Origin: an uncultured Eubacterium sp.
GTDB taxonomy: Bacteria > Bacillota_A > Clostridia > Lachnospirales > Lachnospiraceae
Length of the DNA stretch: 7,186 nucleotides
Direction: 5' to 3'
Assembly: GCA_947653505.1 (NCBI GenBank)
Contig: CANTHI010000188.1
Location: 1 to 7,186, forward strand
Of this stretch, positions 1-6,900 are shown in pieces (position 1 is the stretch's first letter; every line of letters begins with the position of its first letter). A program made the position numbers and the translations under genes. The notes beneath the pieces are model-generated. The model was not told the origin of the DNA. It did no database searches and saw only the letters and a program-made list of their open reading frames with translations.

Positions 1-1608
1 TATCTTCCGCAGAATTGTCAAAGTCCTGTGGAACATGCAGGCATGGAATTTCAGAATCCTGTGGGAAATGCAGGCATGGGATTTCAGAATCCTGTGGAAC
101 ATGCAGACATGGGACTTCAGAATCCTGTGGAACATGCAGATATGGGACTTCATAATTCGATGGAACATGCAGAAATGGAATTTCAGAATCCTATGGAAAA
201 TACAGGCATGGGATTTCATAATTCTATAGAAAATACAGACATAGGATTTTATAATTCGATGGAACATGCAGGCACCGGATTTGACAATTCTGCGGAAGAT
301 ATTGGTACGGGATTTGATCCATTAATGGAAAATACAGGGATAGATGTTGAAAACCAGTCATCGGTTATGGGGATGACAGGTACTGGAAATTATGCATCAG
401 CTATGGGCGTGGGTGCTGGTAATGCTGCATCAGCTATGGGTGTGAATACTGGAAAATCTGTAGAAACTGGCATGGATCCTGGAGTTCCTGTGCAAAATAC
501 AGGTATGGAAACAGGAAATTCCGCAGAAAACTATTTTAAAAATCCTGATCGTTCGCGGGAATATACAGAGTTGGAGGATGATCAGGATGAAAACAGAGGA
601 CAGGAAGAGAATAGAAGGGGGAATGCAGAACCGGAGTCTGAGAATGAGCAGGATAATATATTTTTGGCAGTAAAACCAAGATTTCTTACTCAGGCACAGC
701 TTCAGGCAGGATCAGTGATGGATGGAAAGAAGAGTACACAGATTACGAAAGAGTTTTCAAAAGAATCTATGGCGGCAGCCCGGTCTGAAAGTTTTTATGA
801 CAGAGCTTCCCAGACAGACAGTCAGGATATGGACGGGATGAAGCAGCTTACACCAGATCAGAAACAGATTTTTTCTTATTTTGTGCCGATCGCAGGTATG
901 GAAGCACAAATTTACGATCTTCTGATGGGGGTATCAGAGCATTTGCAATATGATAAACATGCCCTGTCTGGTAATATTATTATTGAAGGAATCAGTGGAA
1001 GTGGAAAAACTGTACTGATTATGGATATTATCAAGGCATTGCAAAAAGAGATCCGTCGTCCGGCAGGAAAAACAGGTAAAATCGATGCCAATGCTTTGAA
1101 CCAGAAGGATCTGGACGTATTGATTGATAAAATCTGTGGCGGTTGTCTGATTATAGAGTCGGCAGGAAAAATTTCCAGAGAAACGGCAGTAAAACTGTCT
1201 AAATGTATGGAAAGGGATCATGCGGGCACACTGTATATTATAGAAGATACAGAAGAAGGAATCCAGAAAGCGCTTGATCGTGACAGTTCTTTTGCCGCAA
1301 AGTTTACAGAAAAGATATCAATACCTTTATTTTCGTCTGACGAACTGGTAGAATTTGGAAAAGCATATGCAAATGATCTGAATTATGATATTGATGAAAT
1401 GGGTGTTTTGGCGTTATACAAACGGATCAGCGCCATTCAGAAGCTGGATCACGTAACGACATTAACAGAAGTAAAAGAAATAGTGGATGAGGCGATCGAT
1501 AACGCGGAAAAAGGTGTCTTAAAGAAAGTATTTGGAATGCTGACAGCTACAAGGGCGAATGATGACAATTACATTATTTTAAGAGAGAAGGATTTTGAGG
1601 AATCGTAA
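1..1608 (+). CDS. AAA+-type P-loop protein with N-terminal 11-residue repeats (5' end outside window)
   Basis: The frame is open from base 1 to the TAA at 1606-1608, giving 535 codons here. The GTG at 28 lies inside a repeat unit, and the repeat-like pattern continues upstream of it (…QSP before the first full unit), so the true start is outside the window. Layout: 11-residue repeats (to about 522), an acidic Glu/Asp/Asn/Gln-rich linker (about 540-660), a polar linker (to about 840), then an AAA+-like domain (about 844-1540). Walker A is GISGSGKT (988-1011). The Walker B position reads GGCLIIESAG (1138-1167), with E-S where AAA+ ATPases usually have D-E. A later strand, TLYIIED, is followed by SSFAAKF (1285-1305), which has Lys where SpoVK/CbbX-type ATPases carry the arginine finger. 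A helical lid follows (DELVEFGKAYA…DEMGVLALYKRI). There is no signal peptide or membrane segment in the visible part. The overall order resembles SpoVK/CbbX-like AAA+ proteins; the substrate is unknown. Certain as a gene, moderately sure as an AAA+ relative, and possibly weak or inactive in ATP hydrolysis. Confidence 0.9.
   Translation, partial: YLPQNCQSPVEHAGMEFQNPVGNAGMGFQNPVEHADMGLQNPVEHADMGLHNSMEHAEMEFQNPMENTGMGFHNSIENTDIGFYNSMEHAGTGFDNSAEDIGTGFDPLMENTGIDVENQSSVMGMTGTGNYASAMGVGAGNAASAMGVNTGKSVETGMDPGVPVQNTGMETGNSAENYFKNPDRSREYTELEDDQDENRGQEENRRGNAEPESENEQDNIFLAVKPRFLTQAQLQAGSVMDGKKSTQITKEFSKESMAAARSESFYDRASQTDSQDMDGMKQLTPDQKQIFSYFVPIAGMEAQIYDLLMGVSEHLQYDKHALSGNIIIEGISGSGKTVLIMDIIKALQKEIRRPAGKTGKIDANALNQKDLDVLIDKICGGCLIIESAGKISRETAVKLSKCMERDHAGTLYIIEDTEEGIQKALDRDSSFAAKFTEKISIPLFSSDELVEFGKAYANDLNYDIDEMGVLALYKRISAIQKLDHVTTLTEVKEIVDEAIDNAEKGVLKKVFGMLTATRANDDNYIILREKDFEES
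28..522 (+). repeat. In-frame 33-bp tandem repeat array (11-residue units)
   Basis: Ten clear 33-bp units run from 28 to 357 with no change of phase. Typical translated units are VEHADMGLQNP, MEHAGMEFQNP, MENTGMGFHNS and IENTDIGFYNS. The first five units differ by only a few bases each. Units then diverge, and after 357 they keep the 11-residue spacing with changed residues (for example YASAMGVGAGN, AASAMGVNTGK, VQNTGMETGNS) up to about 522. The array probably continues upstream of the window. The period is a multiple of three, so unit gain or loss would keep the frame. The Gly/Asn/Pro content argues against a coiled coil; a flexible or beta-type repetitive surface is more likely. The function is unknown. 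Confidence 0.9.
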
Positions 1609-1622
1609 AGTTTATTCATAAT
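1595..1622 (+). promoter_or_regulatory. Possible weak sigma-A promoter for glgB
   Basis: TTGAGG (1595-1600) and CATAAT (1617-1622) are separated by 16 bases, matching the housekeeping consensus at 4/6 and 5/6 positions. The -35 element overlaps the end of the upstream gene. No terminator is visible between the two genes, so read-through from upstream into glgB is equally possible. AT-rich sequence gives such matches by chance, hence the low confidence. Confidence 0.3.
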
Positions 1623-1657
1623 ATCACAGCACAAAGAATGCTGGAAAGATAAGTAAC

Positions 1658-1664
1658 AGGAGGG
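1658..1664 (+). promoter_or_regulatory. Shine-Dalgarno sequence of glgB (decides start)
   Basis: AGGAGGG lies 2 bases before the ATG at 1667 and 8 bases before the ATG at 1673. The sequence reads ATG-ATA-ATG. The second ATG has the normal spacing, so 1673 is the preferred start; a third in-frame ATG at 1682 is too far away. Confidence 0.8.
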
Positions 1665-1672
1665 TTATGATA

Positions 1673-3580
1673 ATGAGAAACATGACAGAACTGGATATGT
1701 ATTTATTCGGTCAAAGCACACACTATGATATTTATAAAAAGATGGGTGCACATCTTATGACAGTTCATCAGAAGGAAGGGACCGTTTTTGACGTCTGGGC
1801 GCCTCATGCAGCGAGAGTATGGGTGATCGGTTCTTTTAATAACTGGGATGAAACACGTCATGAAATGAAACGGCTGGAACCGTTGGAAATGGGAATCTAT
1901 GAACTGTTCATTCCTGGCGTAACAAATGGAGATATGTATAAATATCTCATAGAGACGCCGGACGGAAGACGTCTTTATAAGGCTGATCCATATGCTACTT
2001 ACGCAGAACTGAGACCGGGAAGTGCATCTGTAGTTTTTGATGTTTCGCATTTAAAATGGTCTGACCAGAACTGGATGGATACACGTGCAAAGACAAATCC
2101 ATACGAAAAGCCGATGGCAATCTACGAAGTACATCCGGGTTCCTGGAAACGCCATCCTGGCAGAGAGGATGAAGGGTTTTATACATACCGTGAGTTTGCA
2201 AGAGCGCTTACCGAGTATGTAAAAGAAATGGGATATACACATGTTGAGCTGATGGGCATTTCAGAGCATCCGTTTGAAGGATCGTGGGGATATCAGGTAA
2301 CGGGATATTATGCACCGACCTCCCGTTATGGAACACCAGAAGATTTTGCTTATCTGATTAATTATCTGCATCGCAATAAAATCGGTGTCATTGTAGACTG
2401 GGTACCAGCACATTTTCCAAGAGATGCGCACGGTCTGGCTGATTTTGACGGATGTCCGCTGTATGAATATCCGGATCCAAGGATGGGAGAACATCCAGAC
2501 TGGGGAACCAAGATATTCAATTACGGAATGTCAGAAGTGAAAAACTTTCTGATCGGAAGCGCTCTGATGTGGATTGAAAATTATCATGTCGATGGTCTGC
2601 GTGTCGATGCGGTTGCTTCGATGCTGTATCTGGATTATGGTAAAAATGACGGACAGTGGGTAGCGAATAAATATGGCGATAATAAGAATCTCGAGGCAAT
2701 TGAGTTCTTTAAGCACATCAACACGTCACTGACAGGCAGAAATCCGGGTGCGGTTATGATTGCAGAAGAGTCTACAGCATGGCCGAACGTAACGGGTAAA
2801 GCAGAAGAAGACGGACTGAACTTTAACTTTAAGTGGAATATGGGCTGGATGCATGATTTCCTGGATTACATGAAGCAGGATCCATATTTCAGAAAAGGCT
2901 GTCACAACAAAATGACATTTGCAATGAGCTATAATTGCGCTGAAAAATATATCCTTGTATTGTCACACGATGAAGTAGTTCATTTAAAATGCTCAATGGT
3001 AAATAAAATGCCAGGACTTGGACAGGATAAATTCCGCAATCTGATGGTTGGCTATACATTCTTCATGGGGCACCCAGGCAAGAAGCTGCTGTTTATGGGA
3101 CAGGATTTTGCCCAGCTGCGGGAATGGAGCGAAGAACGTGAGCTGGACTGGTTCTTACTGGCCGAAGAGAGTCATAGGCAGTTAAACGACTTTTTCAAGG
3201 AGCTGCTGCACATTTACCGTAAATATCCATCTATGTACGAGCTGGACCATTCCTGGGACGGATTTGAATGGATGAATGCAAACGACGCATCACGCAGTAT
3301 TTTCAGTTTTGTGCGCAAGAGTAAGAATGGTAAGAGAAACCTGCTGTTTATCTGTAACTTTACACCAGTAGAAAGAACAGATTACCGGGTAGGCGCTCCG
3401 GCAAAAGGATCCTATAAGCTGATCTTAAACAGTGATGACAGCCGTTTTGGCGGTACTGGCAGACACAGACCACTCACCTATAAGACAGTTAAGGCAGAAT
3501 GTGACGGCAGGGATTATTCCTTTGCATATCCGCTTCCGGCGTATGGAGTCGCTGTATTTGAATATAACTATAAAGTATGA
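1673..3580 (+). CDS. glgB: 1,4-alpha-glucan (glycogen) branching enzyme
   Basis: This enzyme (EC 2.4.1.18, GH13) cuts alpha-1,4-glucan chains and re-attaches them by alpha-1,6 links during glycogen synthesis in the cytoplasm. Start 1673 gives 635 residues. A CBM48 domain comes first (about residues 33-120, with FDVWAP and GSFNNWD), then the motif EVHPGSW (152-158), the (beta/alpha)8 barrel and a C-terminal beta domain (about 530-635). Region I is DWVPAHFP (D242, H247). Region II is GLRVDAV with nucleophile D312. Region III is IAEES with acid/base E365. Region IV is LSHDEV with D433. The 53- and 121-residue spacings between the three acidic residues equal those of E. coli GlgB (D405, E458, D526). 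The extra N-terminal module of the 728-residue E. coli enzyme is absent, as in many short GlgB proteins. No other glycogen gene is visible nearby. It lies 64 bases after the upstream gene and is followed by its own terminator. Confidence 0.97.
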   Translation: MRNMTELDMYLFGQSTHYDIYKKMGAHLMTVHQKEGTVFDVWAPHAARVWVIGSFNNWDETRHEMKRLEPLEMGIYELFIPGVTNGDMYKYLIETPDGRRLYKADPYATYAELRPGSASVVFDVSHLKWSDQNWMDTRAKTNPYEKPMAIYEVHPGSWKRHPGREDEGFYTYREFARALTEYVKEMGYTHVELMGISEHPFEGSWGYQVTGYYAPTSRYGTPEDFAYLINYLHRNKIGVIVDWVPAHFPRDAHGLADFDGCPLYEYPDPRMGEHPDWGTKIFNYGMSEVKNFLIGSALMWIENYHVDGLRVDAVASMLYLDYGKNDGQWVANKYGDNKNLEAIEFFKHINTSLTGRNPGAVMIAEESTAWPNVTGKAEEDGLNFNFKWNMGWMHDFLDYMKQDPYFRKGCHNKMTFAMSYNCAEKYILVLSHDEVVHLKCSMVNKMPGLGQDKFRNLMVGYTFFMGHPGKKLLFMGQDFAQLREWSEERELDWFLLAEESHRQLNDFFKELLHIYRKYPSMYELDHSWDGFEWMNANDASRSIFSFVRKSKNGKRNLLFICNFTPVERTDYRVGAPAKGSYKLILNSDDSRFGGTGRHRPLTYKTVKAECDGRDYSFAYPLPAYGVAVFEYNYKV

Positions 3581-3590
3581 ACAAAATCGT

Positions 3591-3623
3591 AAAAAGGCAG
3601 AGGCGTAGTCCTCTGTCTTTTTT
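3591..3623 (+). terminator. Rho-independent terminator of glgB
   Basis: The stem AAAAAGGCAGAGG (3591-3603) pairs with 3610-3622 across the six-base loop CGTAGT. There is one G-T wobble, and the T run is at 3618-3623. It begins 10 bases after the glgB stop codon. The A-tract on the left arm means it could also act on the opposite strand. Confidence 0.92.
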
Positions 3624-3641
3624 ATTGGCCTCCCGGACGCC

Positions 3642-3686
3642 GGATGAGGGAACCGGCCCTGTTTCATTGTTCCGGTTTCCTCACCC
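3642..3686. repeat. Imperfect inverted repeat downstream of the glgB terminator
   Basis: Bases 3642-3656 (GGATGAGGGAACCGG) can pair with 3672-3686 (CCGGTTTCCTCACCC). There is one A-C mismatch and one G-T wobble, and the loop is 15 bases. A TTTTT run begins at 3692, a few bases after the stem, so it could be a weak second terminator. The arms are GC-rich compared with the surrounding AT-rich spacer, so a small dispersed repeat is an alternative. It sits about 20 bases beyond a strong terminator. Confidence 0.6.
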
Positions 3687-3800
3687 AGCTGTTTTTCTAA
3701 GGCGTTACATAAAACTGTAGAAGGATGTTTTTCGAATGTATGGCGAGTCTGTATCAATTTGTGTGTTTGTGCGGCCTGCCATTCCTCATGCCTGAAATAT

Positions 3801-3828
3801 TAAAGTTTTCAAAAGAAATAGCCGACAT
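3801..3828 (+). promoter_or_regulatory. Sigma-28/sigma-D (flagellar) promoter candidate
   Basis: TAAA (3801-3804) is followed after 16 bases by GCCGACAT (3821-3828). The flagellar sigma factor consensus is TAAA, about 14-16 bases, then GCCGATAT or GCCGATAA; only one base of the -10 element (C for T) differs from the Bacillus form. Transcription would start near 3835, giving a leader of roughly 80 bases before the ATG at 3918. It lies beyond the glgB terminator, upstream of a gene whose C-terminal segment looks FliK-like. Both facts favour a real late-flagellar promoter. Confidence 0.72.
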
Positions 3829-3905
3829 ATTTTATATGATTTGATTGTTTATGATTTAGATCGTTAGAAAATAATTCGTTCACATTAGGTTTTTGCAGGA
3901 AAGGC

Positions 3906-3909
3906 AGGA
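3906..3909 (+). promoter_or_regulatory. Shine-Dalgarno sequence for the 3918 gene (decides start)
   Basis: AGGA ends 8 bases before the ATG at 3918, within the purine-rich stretch AGGAAAGGCAGGA. The same frame has a TGA at 3852-3854 and no start codon between it and 3918, so 3918 is the first possible and best-placed start. Confidence 0.75.
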
Positions 3910-3917
3910 TATATAGA

Positions 3918-6900
3918 ATGCAGGGAGTGCACAAAATACAGATAGACGGCGCAAATCTGTTAGATGGAATCGGAAACAGCACCAGACAGGAAGGGTTTGA
4001 CTTTGGTACGGTATCCACAGGAACAGAGAAAATGCATGAGACAGAGAAACTGTCCAAAGGGGAGAGATCAACTGAGGTTATTTACCAGAAGCCGCAGCAG
4101 GAAAAGCAGGCTGGTACGGTTCAGGATGTGATGCAGCAGGCAGAAAATATGGATACGGCTGCCATGAAAGACAGAATGGTAGTCGCTTCCAATACAACTA
4201 CGACAGCAGACTGCAGAAAATTGGAAGAAGAAGGATTCTCTTTGCAGCAGACAGAGATCGGAACAGTAGTTACCGTAACAGATAAAATAAAAATGCAGCT
4301 GGCAAAAGCAGGAGTCGACATCAGTTATTTTGGAGATGACCTGAGTGCGGAGCAGATCGAGGCTTTTGCGGGAAATGCCGCGTTTGCGCAGGAGCTCAGT
4401 GGAAAAATCCAGCAGATGGCGGCAGACATTCCGCTGACAATGGATAATGTAACAGACTGTAAAAGAGCGCTGGATCAGGCAGGGGAACTGCAGAAGATGA
4501 GTGACGGCGCATTAAAATATATGCTGGATAATCAGCTGGATCCATCGATTGCAAATCTTTATAAAGCACAGTACAGTGGCAGTGCAGGTTATGTTAGTGA
4601 AAATGATGTACAGATGGATTTTTCCGGAATGAAAAGTCAGATTTCCAGAATTATCGCACAATCCGGACTGCCAGAGGATGAAAAGTCATTTGCGGACAGT
4701 GAATGGCTGATACAGAATCAGATTCCATTAACAACAGAAAATCTGAATTATCTTGCTCAGTTAAAGCAGATGGATGTTCCGCAGGATAAAGAAAAGCTGA
4801 TGGAGCAGATGATCACGGCAATTGCCGAAGGCAAAAGACCGGAAGATGCGATACTGCTGGACGCATATACACTGGCAGGGCGTGTGCAAAAAGCAATGGA
4901 TGTGATCAGCCAGACAACGGATGAGGATCTTGTTTCTGTTATTCGCAGCGGGGAACCGCTTACAATACAGAATCTGGAACAGGCGCACCGGCAAAATCAG
5001 GCAGGCGCATCCGATGCGGCAGAACAGGAAGCAACTGCGCAGATTATTAAAAACGCAGATCAGATTGAAAAGCGTGCTCTGGCAGCGGGTGGCGTACCAG
5101 TGGTTTCAGGTTCGCAAAACGGGCAGGAAATTTCTGGGAATACAGCAGCCGGACAGGGACAGGAAGCAGCAGGAACTGTAACAGCCGGGCAGGAAGCGGT
5201 TGGAATTGTGACAGCCGGACAGGAAACTGCTGAAACTGTAACAACCGGACAGGAAGTGACAGAAGTATGGCAGTCGGAATCTGTTTCTTATACGAGTGTG
5301 GAGATTATGCTGATTGCAGCGCGCAGGCAGCTTGAGGAAATCCGGATGTCAATGACCATAGAGGCAAGCTATAAGATGTTAAAAAATGGTATTTCCCTGG
5401 ATACGACTCCTATGGAAGAACTGATTACGAAATTAAGGGAAATCGAAGACAGTTTTTATAAACATATGCTCAAAGAAGGCGGCGTGGAAGCGACACAGGC
5501 AAATGTAAGCTTGTTTGCGGAGACGACAGCCAGACTGGAAGAGCTGAAAGGAATGCCCGCGTATGCACTTGGTGCGCGGAATATGCAGATTCATACGCTT
5601 GATGAGCTGCATCAGGAAGGCAGCGCCATGCAGCAGAGCTTCCAGCAGGCAAATGAACGTTATGAGACGATGCAGACGGAAGTCCGTAAAGATCTGGGAG
5701 ACTCTATTCAGAAAGCATTTGAAAATGTGGATGAGATATTAGAGCAGATCGGGCAGGAAGTCAGTCCGTCAAATGAACGCGCTGTCCGGATACTGGGATA
5801 TAACCGGATCGAAATTACGCCGGAAAATATAGCGAAAATGAAAGCGGCAGACCAGCAGGTACAGACAGCATTTCATAATCTGACCCCGTCAGTCGTGCGC
5901 GAGTTTATCAGCAGAGGAATGAATCCGCTGGATATGGATATTCAGGAGCTGAATGCGCAGGCAGAGCAGATCAGAAAAGAACTGCATATTGAAGCACAGG
6001 AAGATAAGTACAGTGAATACCTGTTTAAACTGGAGCAGAATCAAAATATCTCACTGGAAGAAAGAAATTCTTATATCGGCATCTATCGTCTGATGAACCA
6101 TATTGCGGAGTCTGACGGAGCAGCGATTGGCGCTCTTGTAGAGCAGGGAGCGGAAATTACCATGCGCAATCTGCTGACGGCAGTCCGTTCGCAGAAACAT
6201 GGACAGTTTGATGTGACGGTAGACCAGAAGTTTGGTGCATTTGAAAGCGGCGGATACCGTGATTCAATTACAAAGCAGATCGAATCTGGTTATCAGAATC
6301 AGTGTGCGAGGCAGGCATTTCATGAGATTTCCCCAGAGCGTCTGCGTACTGTGACAAACGAGACGGGATGGGAAGATCTGACGCCGGAGCAGTTTTTGCA
6401 AAAGCTGCAGGAAGCGCCGGAAGATCTGGCTGCACAGGAAGCTTATGACCAGCAGCAGCTCAGGGATCTGGAGGCATGCGCAAAGTCTAAGGAAGAAGTA
6501 TTTCAGGTATTGGAGCAGTATGGGATTCCAAATACGATGCTGAATGTCATGGCAGTATCAGAGCTGATGCAGGACCGCAATATTGCATTTCGCAGGTTGT
6601 TTGGCGCAGGTAACGGACGCACGCCGGATGCATCCAAAAATACGGACCAGTATATGTCAGAAAATGAAGACGGCAGCGTGGAAGTGGATTTTGAAGCTTT
6701 AAAAGAAGAATTGCTGCGCCGGTTTGGTGAGGATGTAAAGAAACCGGAAGAACTCGCAAAGGCCGTTGCAGAGCTGGCAGAATGTGCGGAAAAATGCATG
6801 AGTACGATGATACTGGAGCCGGATACGACGAGTCTGGATGTCCGGGGACTGAAATTAATGAATGCACAGATTTCTATCGGGGCAAAAATGGCGTCTACGG

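Larger units (their letters stand above)
3581..3917. other. Intergenic region between glgB and the large 3918 gene
   Basis: This 337-base stretch has no convincing gene. It holds the glgB terminator (3591-3623), a second imperfect hairpin (3642-3686), a sigma-28-like promoter (3801-3828) and a ribosome binding site (3906-3909). Bases 3687-3800 show nothing I can identify. Between promoter and start, the leader is AT-rich and contains ATGATTT twice (3836-3842 and 3851-3857, 15 bases apart), with no assigned role. Confidence 0.8.

Noticed and set aside
28..30. GTG at 28 as the start of the first gene
   Set aside because: It lies at the first position of a repeat unit, has no ribosome binding site, and the frame stays open with repeat-like residues to base 1. 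The gene starts upstream of the window.
35..229. 64-codon + strand frame over the repeat array
   Set aside because: It is a shadow in a second frame, kept open only because the 33-bp repeat has no stop in that frame. No separate ribosome binding site.
28..357. CRISPR-like array
   Set aside because: Units are contiguous with no unique spacers, and they are in frame within a coding sequence.
1703..2050. 115-codon antisense frame inside glgB
   Set aside because: Fully within glgB, Cys/His/Arg-rich low-quality translation, a typical shadow.
3425..3757. 110-codon antisense frame over the end of glgB and its terminator
   Set aside because: It crosses the glgB 3' end and the terminator hairpin, and its product has no recognisable features.
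3725..3844. Small 39-codon frame (starts MFFECMASLY) between glgB and the 3918 gene
   Set aside because: The purine-rich AGAAGG directly abuts the ATG with no spacing, and the frame runs through the sigma-28-like promoter. No other support for coding.
3836..3857. Two ATGATTT copies as an operator
   Set aside because: Only two seven-base copies in AT-rich sequence; chance cannot be excluded and no known regulator site matches.
4921..5181. 86-codon + strand frame inside the 3918 gene
   Set aside because: It is an Arg/Gln-rich off-frame reading within the long open frame, with no independent start signal.
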